From Prochlorococcus sp. AG-442-M23 (GTDB lineage Bacteria > Cyanobacteriota > Cyanobacteriia > PCC-6307 > Cyanobiaceae), in NCBI GenBank assembly GCA_003209655.1, contig QCPW01000002.1, positions 155,904 through 219,903 of the forward strand: a DNA stretch of 64,000 nucleotides, read 5' to 3'. Of this stretch, positions 53,390-63,563 are shown piece after piece. How positions within the stretch are numbered: position 1 is the stretch's first letter; each line of letters begins with the position of its first letter. A program made the translations under genes and the position numbers. The notes beneath the pieces are model-generated. The model was not told the DNA's origin and did no database searches. It saw only the letters and a program-made list of their open reading frames with translations.

Positions 53390-53626
53390 ATGTCAAGAGT
53401 TTGTGAATTAACTGGTGCAAAGGCTAATAACGGGATGGCCGTGAGTCATTCACATATTCGTACAAAAAAATTGCAACAAGTTAATCTCCAAAAAAGGAGA
53501 CTTTGGTGGGAAGGAGGCAACAAATGGGTAAATATGAAAATTAGTACCAAAGCACTAAAATCTATTCAAAAAGTAGGTTTAGATAAATTTGCTAAATCAA
53601 ATGGAGTTGATTTAAAAAAATTCTAA
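53390..53626 (+). CDS. rpmB: 50S ribosomal protein L28
   Basis: [42 protein letters not shown]. Confidence 0.96.
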   Translation: MSRVCELTGAKANNGMAVSHSHIRTKKLQQVNLQKRRLWWEGGNKWVNMKISTKALKSIQKVGLDKFAKSNGVDLKKF

Positions 53627-53628
53627 AT

Positions 53629-54165
53629 TTGATGAGAAATTTAGTTGTAAGTATATTAATACCATTTATTCTCTTATTTAACTGTAACTCAGCGTTAGCT
53701 TTTGACTTTGCTCCAGAAATTGGGGATCCTGCTCCAAACTTTCATTTAGAAGGTATTAATAAAAACATAAAAACAAAAACAATTTGGGAATTAAGTGATT
53801 TTCAAGGTAAGTGGCTTGTTGTGTATTTTTATCCAAAGGACTTTACAGCAGGCTGCACTCTTGAAGCTAAAGGTTTTTCAGAATTAAAAAAAAATTTTTC
53901 AAGATATAATGCAGAAATTGTTGGTATTAGTGCTGATAATCAAGATTCTCATGAAAGTTTCTGCAGTGAGAAATCCATAAACTACACTTTATTATCTGAT
54001 CCTGATGGAATTATTAGCAATAAATATGGTTCTTGGATTCCACCATATTCAGATAGAAATACTTTTTTGATTTCTCCTAAGGGAAAAATTTCTTATAGAT
54101 GGATAAGTGTTTTACCTATAAATCATGCCAAAGAAGTACTTAACGTACTAAAGAATAAAATATAA
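53629..54165 (+). CDS. Peroxiredoxin Q/BCP family, with signal-like N-terminus
   Basis: GDPAPNFHLEGI...VVYFYPKDFTAGCTLEAKGFSEL. Confidence 0.92.
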   Translation: MMRNLVVSILIPFILLFNCNSALAFDFAPEIGDPAPNFHLEGINKNIKTKTIWELSDFQGKWLVVYFYPKDFTAGCTLEAKGFSELKKNFSRYNAEIVGISADNQDSHESFCSEKSINYTLLSDPDGIISNKYGSWIPPYSDRNTFLISPKGKISYRWISVLPINHAKEVLNVLKNKI

Positions 54166-54168
54166 ATT

Positions 54169-54471
54169 TTGCACGAGCTATCATTTGGAACTTGGTTAAT
54201 ACATATCTCTTCAGTCATTGAATGGATATTTGCTATATTCGTCGTATATAAAATTTCTACCTATAAAAAATATAATTTATTTTTTTGGTTAAGTTTAGCT
54301 ATGGTCCCAAATTTAATAGGAGCTATGTGCGCTATTACTTGGCATATTTATGATAATCAAGATGCATTATATGGATTAGTAACACTTCAAGGGATATTTA
54401 CATTTATTGGAAATTCAACATTAGCTCTAGCATCATTTAATATTTTTATAAAAAAAGAGACTTATGAATGA
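54169..54471 (+). CDS. DUF2499 family membrane protein
   Basis: MHELSFGTWLIHISSVIEWIFAIFVVYK...WLSLAMVPNLIGAMCAITWHIYDN; TTG start. Confidence 0.75.
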   Translation: MHELSFGTWLIHISSVIEWIFAIFVVYKISTYKKYNLFFWLSLAMVPNLIGAMCAITWHIYDNQDALYGLVTLQGIFTFIGNSTLALASFNIFIKKETYE

Positions 54472-54799
54472 TTTGTTTATAAAATTTATAGAAAAATTAG
54501 GTTTAATTGACAATACAGCTCTGTTCGCAGTATCTATATTCCCATATTCAATTTTTTTGTTTTACTTATATAAAATTAATTCTGTGAATAAACTTGTAAA
54601 AACAGGTTTTTCCTTAACAGTTTTATTTGTGTTTATAACTATAGTAATTTCTATCATCACGTTAAATTATTACGACAAAACGCTTGTTGAAGTTGATTTT
54701 CTTCATGGTACGGCAGAATTCTTTTTAACATTGAGCGACTTTGTTATATTGTTTGGATTTACAAGGATGTTAAATAAATTAGAAGTAAACAACTCTTAA
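54464..54799 (+). CDS. DUF3593 family membrane protein
   Basis: LFAVSIFPYSIFLFYLYKI...DFLHGTAEFFLTLSDFVILFGF; overlaps upstream ORF. Confidence 0.72.
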   Translation: MNDLFIKFIEKLGLIDNTALFAVSIFPYSIFLFYLYKINSVNKLVKTGFSLTVLFVFITIVISIITLNYYDKTLVEVDFLHGTAEFFLTLSDFVILFGFTRMLNKLEVNNS

Positions 54800-54865
54800 G
54801 ACCTTTAACAATTTTGTGTTTTTTAGGTAAAAGTATTAGACAATATATAAAAATAACGAATTTTT

Positions 54866-55129
54866 ATGTTTACTACATTATTTGCAGCTGCTTCTGCTCC
54901 AGCAACATTCGAATGGTCACCAAAGTGTGCCGTTGTTATGATTGCATGTAATGTTTTTGCTTATGCAATTGCTAGAGCAACTATAAGAAAACCAAATGAA
55001 GGTTTTGAAATACCAAATTCAAAATTCTATGGTGGTTTAAGTCATGCTTCTGTTGTAGGAGCAAATTGCTTGGGACATATTTTTGGTATAGGTGCGATAC
55101 TTGGATTAGCATCTAGAGGTGTTTTATAG
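54866..55129 (+). CDS. psaK: Photosystem I reaction centre subunit PsaK
   Basis: EWSPKCAVVMIACNVFAYAIARATI...SHASVVGANCLGHIFGIGAILGLASRGVL. Confidence 0.92.
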   Translation: MFTTLFAAASAPATFEWSPKCAVVMIACNVFAYAIARATIRKPNEGFEIPNSKFYGGLSHASVVGANCLGHIFGIGAILGLASRGVL

Positions 55130-55143
55130 AATTTTTTATTTAT

Positions 55144-57033
55144 TTAATTTTTTAAATTAAATTTCTTAATAATTTTATCTGTCATTTGATCAGGTTGAAG
55201 ACCTAATTTCTCTTTACTCTGATCAGGTGATGCATGATCAACAAGAACATCAGGAATACCAATTCTATAAACTGGTATATTAATTTCATTGTCGTTTAGC
55301 ATTTCAACAATAGCCGAACCAAATCCCCCGATTAAAGTTCCCTCCTCCATCGTCACAACTCTTTTGATTTTACTAACTAGAGGAATTAATAAGTCTTTAT
55401 CGAGGGGTCTAACAAATCTTGCATTTACAACACATACACTTAAACCTTTTTCCTTTAGCATTCCTGCAGTTAATGTAGCTGAAGCAACCATAGATCCATA
55501 AGCAATTATTAAAATATCATCTCCTTCCTCCAATATTTCACCCTTACCAATCTCTAAAGGTTCCCAACCTTCATCCATTACAGCCACACCTAATCCTGAG
55601 CCTCTAGGTATACGAAGCGCAGTAGGTCCTTGATAGTTGATAGAGGTAATTAACATTCTTTGTAGTTCAGATTCGTCTTTAGGAGCCATAAGAACAAAAT
55701 TAGGAATTGCTCTCATATAGCTAATATCATATTGTCCCTGATGTGTTGGTCCATCTGCTCCAACAATTCCTGCTCTATCTAAGACAAAAGATACAGGCAG
55801 TTTCTGAATTCCAACATCGTGAATTAGTTGATCAAAAGCACGTTGCAAAAATGTACTATAAATAGCAACTACAGGTTTAAGTCCATCACAGGACATCCCT
55901 GCTGCTAAAGTTACTGCATGTTGTTCAGCTATACCAACATCAATATATTGTTCAGGAATACTCTTTTGCAATAAATCTAGTCCAGTTCCAGTAGCCATTG
56001 CTGCTGTAATTCCGATAACCTTGCTATCCTGTTCACAAATTTTTAAAAGTGTTTGGCCAAATATCTTACTATAACTAATTGGCTTCGGTTTATTCGATGG
56101 GATTGATTTACCAGTAGAAATATTAAATGCTGACTGGGCGTGGTAACCTACTTGATCTGCTTCTGCGTATGGATAACCCTTGCCTTTTGTTGTAACAACA
56201 TGCACAAGCACGGGTTTTTTTAGTTTATGAGCTGCATTAAAAGTATTGATAAGATTAGAAATATCATGTCCATCAATTGGGCCCATATATTTAAAACCAA
56301 GCTCTTCAAAAACAGCACCAACCTTTGGTACTGCTAATCGTCTAACACTTCCTTTAATATTGTTTAATTCTTCTGGTAAATCTTTACCTATAATTGGGAT
56401 ATTTTTGACACTTTCTTGAACACTGTCTGACAAAAACTGCAATGGAGGACTAAGTCTTACTCTATTTAAATAAGTTGAAAGGGCTCCAACAGGAGGTGAT
56501 ATGGACATATCATTATCATTAAGGACAACAACCAGAGGAGTATTCGGCATATGACCTGCATGATTTATAGCTTCTAGAGCCATTCCACCTGTTAATGCTC
56601 CATCGCCTATAACTGCAACACATTTATGTTTTTCGCCTTTTCTATCTCTTGCTATTGCCATTCCTAGGGCTGCTGATATTGATGTACTAGCATGTCCAGC
56701 ACCAAAATGATCAAATTCACTTTCACTTCTTTTAAGGTAACCAGCAACACCTTTTTGTTGTCGAAGTGAATCAAAGTTTTTAAAGCGACCTGTAATTAAC
56801 TTATGTGGATAGGCTTGATGGCCTACATCCCAAACAACCTTATCGAAATCAAGATCAAGTGTTTGATATAAAGCAAGAGTTAGTTCAACTACTCCTAATC
56901 CAGGGCCAAGGTGACCTCCACTAGTGGAAACAACCTGCAAATGTCTTTCTCTAATTTGACAAGCAATTTCTTCTAATTGTGATACCGTTAAGCCATGCAG
57001 CTGGTTAGGGTGACTTAACTCGCTTAAAAGCAT
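55144..57033 (-). CDS. dxs: 1-deoxy-D-xylulose-5-phosphate synthase
   Basis: [50 protein letters not shown]; start placed at MLLSELSHP. Confidence 0.96.
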   Translation of the reverse strand: MLLSELSHPNQLHGLTVSQLEEIACQIRERHLQVVSTSGGHLGPGLGVVELTLALYQTLDLDFDKVVWDVGHQAYPHKLITGRFKNFDSLRQQKGVAGYLKRSESEFDHFGAGHASTSISAALGMAIARDRKGEKHKCVAVIGDGALTGGMALEAINHAGHMPNTPLVVVLNDNDMSISPPVGALSTYLNRVRLSPPLQFLSDSVQESVKNIPIIGKDLPEELNNIKGSVRRLAVPKVGAVFEELGFKYMGPIDGHDISNLINTFNAAHKLKKPVLVHVVTTKGKGYPYAEADQVGYHAQSAFNISTGKSIPSNKPKPISYSKIFGQTLLKICEQDSKVIGITAAMATGTGLDLLQKSIPEQYIDVGIAEQHAVTLAAGMSCDGLKPVVAIYSTFLQRAFDQLIHDVGIQKLPVSFVLDRAGIVGADGPTHQGQYDISYMRAIPNFVLMAPKDESELQRMLITSINYQGPTALRIPRGSGLGVAVMDEGWEPLEIGKGEILEEGDDILIIAYGSMVASATLTAGMLKEKGLSVCVVNARFVRPLDKDLLIPLVSKIKRVVTMEEGTLIGGFGSAIVEMLNDNEINIPVYRIGIPDVLVDHASPDQSKEKLGLQPDQMTDKIIKKFNLKN

Positions 57034-57151
57034 TATATTAAAATGTTTACTTATATAATCTAAAACGTGAAGGTGCAAAATGAGTCATTTTAAAGAAATA
57101 GATTATGTAATGTTTTATTAGATTAATATTTAATGATAAATATATATATAT

Positions 57152-58693
57152 ATGGAAGACTATTTTAAAAAAATACTTCAGGCTCAAGTCTATGAAGTAG
57201 CAAAAAAAACACCTTTAGAAAAAGCAAGTAATTTAAGTAAAACACTTAATAATAATATCTACTTAAAAAGAGAAGATCTGCAAGATGTTTTTTCTTTTAA
57301 AATTAGAGGTGCATTTAATAAAATGCGAAAATTATCAAAAGAAAAACTTGCAAATGGAGTTATAACATCAAGTGCTGGTAATCATGCGCAAGGTGTCGCC
57401 TTAAGCGCATTGAGATTAAATTGTAGTGCAACTATATTGATGCCAAAAACTACACCTTTAGTTAAAGTAAATGCTGTTAAAAATCTAAAAGCAAAGGTTA
57501 TATTGTTTGGCGATAATTACGATGAAACATATAAAGAAGCATTACGTATAAGTAAAGAAAATAATTTATGTTTTATCCATCCATTTGATGATGCTGAAGT
57601 AATAGCTGGGCAAGGTACTATAGCTATTGAACTTGAAGAACAACTATCAGATCCTCCAGATTCAATATACATTGCTGTTGGAGGAGGAGGTTTAATATCT
57701 GGTATTTCCGTTTATATTAAAAAAATTTGGCCTTCAGTAAAAATTATTGGTGTAGAGCCTGAAGATGCTGATGCTATGACAAAATCTTTAAAAAATTTAA
57801 AAATAATAGAATTATCCTCAGTTGGTCAATTTGCAGATGGTGTTGCAGTGAAAAAAGTGGGAGAAAAAACATTTGAAATCTGTAAGAAATATATAGATAA
57901 AATGATCACTGTAAATACTGATGAAATATGTGCTGCGATAAAGGATGTTTTCGAGGATACCAGATCTATTTTAGAACCAGCGGGAGCTTTATCTGTTGCA
58001 GGGATGAAAAAAGATATATTTGAATCAAATTATACTAATAAAAAAATGATTGCTATTGCATGTGGCGCAAATATGAATTTTGAGAGGCTGAGATTTGTTG
58101 CAGAACGAGCTGAACTCGGTGAATACAAAGAGTCAATGTTAGCCGTTGAAATTCCAGAAAAAGCTGGCAGTTTGATAGATTTCTGTAATTTGTTAAATAA
58201 TAGAAATCTAACCGAATTTAGTTATAGAATGTCAAATTCCAAAAATGCACAAATATTTGTTGGAATTGAAGTTAACGGTCTAAAAGATAAAGAGAAACTA
58301 ATTAATCAATTTAAAAACTCTAATTATCCTTTTATAGATATAAGTAATGATGAATTATCAAAAAATCATCTAAGACATATGGTTGGTGGTAGGTTACCTC
58401 AACAATTTACTGAATTAAAATATTCAAACTACGTAGAATTGCTTTATAGATTTGAATTTCCAGAGAGACCGGGAGCTCTAATAAATTTTTTAAAAAACAT
58501 GAAATCAAATTGGACAATTAGCATCTTTCATTACAGAAATCATGGTGCTGACGTAGGGAAAATTGTTATTGGAGTATTAATAGACGATTCTGAGATTGGA
58601 GACTGGAAAAATTTTATTGAATTATTAGGATATAAATATTGGGATGAGTCTAAAAATCAAACATATAAATTATTCCTTGGTGCATCAGATTAA
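57152..58693 (+). CDS. ilvA: Threonine ammonia-lyase, biosynthetic
   Basis: YLKREDLQDVFSFKIRGAFNKM; SAGNHAQGVALSA; GGGGLISGI; two C-terminal ACT-like regions. Confidence 0.95.
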   Translation: MEDYFKKILQAQVYEVAKKTPLEKASNLSKTLNNNIYLKREDLQDVFSFKIRGAFNKMRKLSKEKLANGVITSSAGNHAQGVALSALRLNCSATILMPKTTPLVKVNAVKNLKAKVILFGDNYDETYKEALRISKENNLCFIHPFDDAEVIAGQGTIAIELEEQLSDPPDSIYIAVGGGGLISGISVYIKKIWPSVKIIGVEPEDADAMTKSLKNLKIIELSSVGQFADGVAVKKVGEKTFEICKKYIDKMITVNTDEICAAIKDVFEDTRSILEPAGALSVAGMKKDIFESNYTNKKMIAIACGANMNFERLRFVAERAELGEYKESMLAVEIPEKAGSLIDFCNLLNNRNLTEFSYRMSNSKNAQIFVGIEVNGLKDKEKLINQFKNSNYPFIDISNDELSKNHLRHMVGGRLPQQFTELKYSNYVELLYRFEFPERPGALINFLKNMKSNWTISIFHYRNHGADVGKIVIGVLIDDSEIGDWKNFIELLGYKYWDESKNQTYKLFLGASD

Positions 58694-58732
58694 ATATTAA
58701 GGTAAATTAGGAAAGAGTTTAGGTCATAAAAA

Positions 58733-59260
58733 ATTATTCATTCTGATCTTGTCACTAAAAAATCACCAAATATAGAACTAGTTACAAAGGTTGAAGCTGT
58801 TTTATATCTAAAAGGTAAACCTATCTCCAAAAAAAATCTTTCAGAAATTACTAATTCGGATATTAATTCTATTATTAAGGCCATAGAGCAATTAAAGCAA
58901 AAATATTCAAATTCAAATTCTGCAATAGAAATAAATGAGACAAATAATTCATATAGTCTTGAATTGAAATCTACATTAAATGAATTTGTAGAGGATTTAT
59001 TACCATCTGAATTAAGGACATCAGAATTAAGGACACTTGCAACAATTGCAATTAAAAAAAAGGTCTTGCAATCCGATCTAATAGTTTTAAGAGGCTCTGG
59101 TGCTTATGACCATATAAGAGAATTAATAAATAAAAAATTTATTATTAAACGAAAGCAAAAAGATGGAAGATCCTATTGGCTTTCATTATCTGAAAAATTT
59201 TTTCAGACTTTTGCTGTAAGCAATGAATTTCTTTCTCAAATAGGCGGCAATAAAAAGTAA
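58733..59260 (+). CDS. scpB: Chromosome segregation/condensation protein ScpB (start uncertain)
   Basis: Homologous frame begins upstream of the ORF-track TTG at 58964: KKSPNIELVTKVEAVLYLKGKPISKKNLSEI...LRTLATIAIKKKVLQSDLIVLRGSGAYDHIREL; only ATT candidate starts at the frame's 5' end. Confidence 0.75.
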   Translation: MIHSDLVTKKSPNIELVTKVEAVLYLKGKPISKKNLSEITNSDINSIIKAIEQLKQKYSNSNSAIEINETNNSYSLELKSTLNEFVEDLLPSELRTSELRTLATIAIKKKVLQSDLIVLRGSGAYDHIRELINKKFIIKRKQKDGRSYWLSLSEKFFQTFAVSNEFLSQIGGNKK

Positions 59261-59291
59261 ATGTTAGAATAAAAAAAACAATCTGAAAATA

Positions 59292-59570
59292 ATGTTATCT
59301 GAAATTTTTGCTGTTTTAGGTCAAACTTTATCTATTTATTCTTTTATTTTAATAATTAGAATATTGCTAACATGGTTTCCAGGAATAGATTGGAGTAATG
59401 GAATATTATCAGCATTAACATCAATTACAGATCCTTATTTGAATATATTTAGAGGAATTATTCCTCCGATTGGAGGATTTGATATTTCTTCTTTATTAGC
59501 TTTTCTATTACTTAATGTCATACAAAACCTTATTACAAATCTACAATATGCCAGTTTAGGTTATGGTTAG
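59292..59570 (+). CDS. YggT family (Ycf19-like) membrane protein
   Basis: YSFILIIRILLTWFPGIDW...LTSITDPYLNIFRGIIPPIGGFDISSLLAFLLL. Confidence 0.88.
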   Translation: MLSEIFAVLGQTLSIYSFILIIRILLTWFPGIDWSNGILSALTSITDPYLNIFRGIIPPIGGFDISSLLAFLLLNVIQNLITNLQYASLGYG

Positions 59571-59573
59571 AAA

Positions 59574-59903
59574 TTAACGATCATCACCGGAACCAGAAAT
59601 ATTACCCATATCAGCTCTTTTTCTCAGTTTTTCTAAATTTTGTAAAGCAACTTCATCCAAGCTAAAATTAAATTCAGTGCAAAGATTAGATAGGTACCAT
59701 AAAACATCTCCTAATTCCTTTTTAATTGCCATTTTAGATTCCTCATCAAATATTCCTTTTTTATCTCTAATTACTTTCTTAACTTTTTCTGCGACTTCAC
59801 CAGCTTCTCCAACTAATCCTAATGTTGGATATATATTGTTTGAACCTAAATCTGGATATTGGGCTGTTAATCTAGCTTTTTTCTGATAAGTTTTAAAATC
59901 CAT
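59574..59903 (-). CDS. MazG-like nucleoside triphosphate pyrophosphohydrolase
   Basis: GLVGEAGEVAEKVKKVIRDK...KKELGDVLWYLSNLCTEFNFSLDEVA. Confidence 0.88.
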   Translation of the reverse strand: MDFKTYQKKARLTAQYPDLGSNNIYPTLGLVGEAGEVAEKVKKVIRDKKGIFDEESKMAIKKELGDVLWYLSNLCTEFNFSLDEVALQNLEKLRKRADMGNISGSGDDR

Positions 59904-59964
59904 AGATTAAATATCTAACTTTATGTATGTTAAATTTACTTATATCTAGCAATATTATCTATAT

Positions 59965-61755
59965 ATGTCGAATATTGATTTGAAAAGGAGAACAAAAATT
60001 GTTGCGACAATAGGACCAGCTACTCAGTCTGAAGAAGTAATTGCTGATCTTATAAAGGCTGGGGTAACAACATTCCGATTAAATTTTTCCCATGGCGATC
60101 ATAAAGATCATGAAGAAAGGATTAAAACTATAAGAAAAGTATCAAAAAAGCTTGATCTAGACGTTGGAATACTACAAGATCTTCAAGGACCTAAGATCCG
60201 CTTAGGAAGATTTAAAGAAGGTCCAGTAAGAGTAAAAAAAGGAGATAAATTCTCATTAACATCCAATGAAGTTGAATGTACAAAAAGTATCGCTAAGGTA
60301 ACATACAACAAACTTGCTCAGGAAGTTACTGAAGGGAAAAGGATTTTATTAGACGACGGTAAGATCGAAATGATTGTAGAGAAAGTTGACAAACCTAATA
60401 ATTTATTAGAGTGCAAGGTGACAGTAGGTGGGGTTCTTTCCAACAACAAAGGTGTAAATTTTCCAGATGTTCAATTATCAGTTAAAGCTTTAACTGATAA
60501 AGATATAGAAGATCTAAATTTTGGTTTAACCGCTGGAGTCGATTGGATAGCTCTTAGTTTTGTAAGAAATCCATCAGACATTAATGAAATAAAAAATCTA
60601 ATCAATAAGAATGGTCAATCAATACCAGTTGTAGCAAAAATTGAAAAATTTGAAGCGATAGATCAAATAGATTCAATATTACCTTTATGTGATGGAGTAA
60701 TGGTTGCAAGAGGAGATTTAGGAGTTGAAATGCCTGCAGAAGAAGTTCCTCTTTTACAAAAAGATTTAATAAGAAAAGCAAATACATTAGGAATACCAAT
60801 TATTACAGCGACACAAATGCTCGACTCAATGGCATCAAACCCGAGACCAACCCGTGCAGAAGTAAGTGATGTCGCCAATGCAATTCTTGATGGTACTGAT
60901 GCTGTTATGCTTTCAAATGAAACAGCAGTTGGAGACTATCCAGTTGAGGCTGTCGAAACTATGGCTACAATTGCCAGAAGGATTGAACGTGATTATCCAC
61001 TTAAAGCAATCGAAAGTCATCTTCCTAGCACTATCCCAAATGCAATAAGTGCAGCAGTCAGCAATATAGCTAGACAACTTGACGCAGGCGCAATAATTCC
61101 TTTGACTAAATCAGGTTCTACAGCACGTAATGTAAGTAAATTTAGACCGCCTACTCCTATCCTCGCAACCACTACCGAAAGGAGTGTGGCAAGAAGATTA
61201 CAATTAGTATGGGGAGTAACTCCTTTATTAGTAAAGAATGACGATAGAACTGCAAGAACATTCAGTATCGCAATGCAATTAGCACAGGAAATGGGGATTC
61301 TTAATCAAGGAGACTTGGTAGTACAGACTGCTGGCACAGTGACAGGGATAAGTGGATCTACGGACCTAATAAAAGTTGGTTTAGTAAGAAAAGTTGTAAC
61401 ACGAGGAATTTCAATAGGAGAGATTGGTATCACTGGTAAAGCAAGAAATATAAAGACTAATCTTGATTTATCGCTTATATCTCCAGGTGAAATTTTATTT
61501 GTACCAAAAAATTTTTTAGTAGACCTACCTTTTTCGAAGGCTATTAGTGGAATAGTTACTGATGAATCTGTTGATGAATGCTATAAAATTTTCAAAAAAA
61601 ATAATATCAAAATATCTACAATTTGTAATTTGAGTAGTGTCGAGAATCATGTTTTAAATGGAGATTTAATAACACTACAACTAAACGAGGGAGTAATTTA
61701 TATGGGACAGATTGATGAAGATGAAGATGTTCTAGATAAATATAAATATGTCTAG
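59965..61755 (+). CDS. pyk: Pyruvate kinase with C-terminal PEP-utilizer-like domain
   Basis: TKIVATIGPATQSEEVI; MVARGDLGVEMPAEEVPLLQK; TATQMLDSM. Confidence 0.96.
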   Translation: MSNIDLKRRTKIVATIGPATQSEEVIADLIKAGVTTFRLNFSHGDHKDHEERIKTIRKVSKKLDLDVGILQDLQGPKIRLGRFKEGPVRVKKGDKFSLTSNEVECTKSIAKVTYNKLAQEVTEGKRILLDDGKIEMIVEKVDKPNNLLECKVTVGGVLSNNKGVNFPDVQLSVKALTDKDIEDLNFGLTAGVDWIALSFVRNPSDINEIKNLINKNGQSIPVVAKIEKFEAIDQIDSILPLCDGVMVARGDLGVEMPAEEVPLLQKDLIRKANTLGIPIITATQMLDSMASNPRPTRAEVSDVANAILDGTDAVMLSNETAVGDYPVEAVETMATIARRIERDYPLKAIESHLPSTIPNAISAAVSNIARQLDAGAIIPLTKSGSTARNVSKFRPPTPILATTTERSVARRLQLVWGVTPLLVKNDDRTARTFSIAMQLAQEMGILNQGDLVVQTAGTVTGISGSTDLIKVGLVRKVVTRGISIGEIGITGKARNIKTNLDLSLISPGEILFVPKNFLVDLPFSKAISGIVTDESVDECYKIFKKNNIKISTICNLSSVENHVLNGDLITLQLNEGVIYMGQIDEDEDVLDKYKYV

Positions 61756-62977
61756 GAATATATCTCTTCAAGAAGCCTTTAAAATGGCAGCTAAGACATT
61801 AGTTTCCAATAAGTTAAGAAGTTCTCTTACTATGCTAGGCATAATTATAGGAAATGCTTCAGTAATAACACTTGTTGGACTTGGCAGAGGAGCTCAAACA
61901 TTAGCAAAAAATCAATTAAGTAATTTAGGGGCTAATGTATTATTTATTGTCCCAGGTAATAATGACACCAGAAGAAGAGGTATAACATTTCCCAAAAACC
62001 TAGTTTTAGAAGATTCAATTGCAATTAATAATCAAGTGCCAAGTGTAAAAAAAGTTGCTCCACAAATCTCTGCGAATGAAATTGTTCAGTCAAATTCAAA
62101 AAGTTTAAATATTTCAATTGCTGGTATTACACCAGAATTTTTAGACGTACGTAGTTTTGAAGTCGATGAAGGAAGATTTATTTCTAAAAGTGATGTTAAT
62201 TCAGCAAGAAGTTTTGTAGTTATTGGGCCCGATCTTAAAGAAGAGTTTTTTAAGAATAAAAAAGTAATTGGAGAAAAAATAAGAATAAAAGATCATACCT
62301 ATGAAGTAATTGGTATTCTTAAACCTAAGGGAGCCGTTTTTGGAAGTAATCAAGATAAAAATGCTTACATACCACTTACTACAATGGTCAATAGGATAAC
62401 TGGGAAAGATCCAACTTATGGAATTAGTTTAAGTTTTATTAGTGTAGAAGCTATTAATAAAAATAAAACTAATGCTGCCAAGTTCCAAATAACAAATCTT
62501 TTACGTCAAAGACATAACATAATAAGAGACGATGATTTTGCGGTAAGATCGCAAGAAGATGCTTTAAATATAGTAACTAATATCACAAGTGGACTTACAT
62601 TTCTATTGGCTGGTATAGGAGCAGTATCACTTGTTGTTGGTGGTATAGGAATAATGAATATTATGCTTGTTTCTGTTAGTGAGAGGACGGAGGAAATTGG
62701 TTTAAGGAAAGCCATAGGCGCGAAACAATCAGATATTCTTGTACAATTCTTATTCGAAGCATTAATTTTATCTAGTATTGGTGGCTTGGTTGGAACAACC
62801 ACAGGCTTAACAGGTGTATTTCTTTTAGGAATAGTAACTCCTCTACCAGCATCTGTGGGATTAACAACTACAATTTCTACAATGATTATTTCAGGTTCAA
62901 TAGGATTAATCTTTGGAGTATTACCCGCGAAGAGAGCCTCACAATTAGATCCCATTGTTGCTCTAAGAAGTTTGTAA
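61748..62977 (+). CDS. MacB/FtsX-type ABC transporter permease
   Basis: LRSSLTMLGIIIGNASVI...GGIGIMNIMLVSVSERTEEIGLRKAIGAKQSDILVQFLFEALIL. Confidence 0.92.
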   Translation: MSRNISLQEAFKMAAKTLVSNKLRSSLTMLGIIIGNASVITLVGLGRGAQTLAKNQLSNLGANVLFIVPGNNDTRRRGITFPKNLVLEDSIAINNQVPSVKKVAPQISANEIVQSNSKSLNISIAGITPEFLDVRSFEVDEGRFISKSDVNSARSFVVIGPDLKEEFFKNKKVIGEKIRIKDHTYEVIGILKPKGAVFGSNQDKNAYIPLTTMVNRITGKDPTYGISLSFISVEAINKNKTNAAKFQITNLLRQRHNIIRDDDFAVRSQEDALNIVTNITSGLTFLLAGIGAVSLVVGGIGIMNIMLVSVSERTEEIGLRKAIGAKQSDILVQFLFEALILSSIGGLVGTTTGLTGVFLLGIVTPLPASVGLTTTISTMIISGSIGLIFGVLPAKRASQLDPIVALRSL

Positions 62978-62991
62978 ATCTTTATAGGTTT

Positions 62992-63558
62992 ATGATCAAA
63001 TATTTTAAGGTTATTGAGATAATTATAAGTGTTCAATTAATAATAATCTCTACATTTATCCCTGTTTATCTATCAATACCTTTTACATCTAAAGTTTTAC
63101 GTCCAATTGAATTACCAATTACTTGGCAAGTGCCAATTATAATCATATTAACCTTAATTTTTAGAAGAGATATAGTAATAAAAGCATTTAGTATTTATCT
63201 AATAATAGGTTTATTTTTTATTCCAGTATTTCATCAGGGAGGTTCATTAGGATATTTATTAACTCCAAACTTTGGATACCTGTTGGGAATGTATCCATTA
63301 ATCACTATTATTGATAATTTAAATAGAAATAAAAAGATTAATTACATTAATTTTTTAAAAAATGGAGTATTAGGAATAATTAGTATGCACTTGATTGGGA
63401 TGATTTATGTCTTTATTCAAACGGCTTATTATAAACAATCTGATCTTTTTTTCTATAGTATTGCAAAATATTCATTTGGAAATTTTGGATTTCATTTGTT
63501 AATGCTTACACCAATTACATTATTGATTAAACTAAAAAAAATGAATAATATGCGCTAA
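62992..63558 (+). CDS. bioY: BioY family biotin transporter
   Basis: VYLSIPFTSKVLRPIELPITWQVPII...FHQGGSLGYLLTPNFGYLLGMYP. Confidence 0.8.
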   Translation: MIKYFKVIEIIISVQLIIISTFIPVYLSIPFTSKVLRPIELPITWQVPIIIILTLIFRRDIVIKAFSIYLIIGLFFIPVFHQGGSLGYLLTPNFGYLLGMYPLITIIDNLNRNKKINYINFLKNGVLGIISMHLIGMIYVFIQTAYYKQSDLFFYSIAKYSFGNFGFHLLMLTPITLLIKLKKMNNMR

Positions 63559-63563
63559 AAGAA

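Noticed and set aside
58990-59035. Apparent 15-bp tandem repeat in scpB (SELRT SELRT)
   Set aside because: From remembered ScpB pattern this region aligns without an insertion, so it is probably coincidental similarity rather than a duplication.
62506-63036. 176-aa ORF antisense to the ABC permease
   Set aside because: Proline/isoleucine-rich shadow frame overlapping a clear MacB-like permease and the bioY start.
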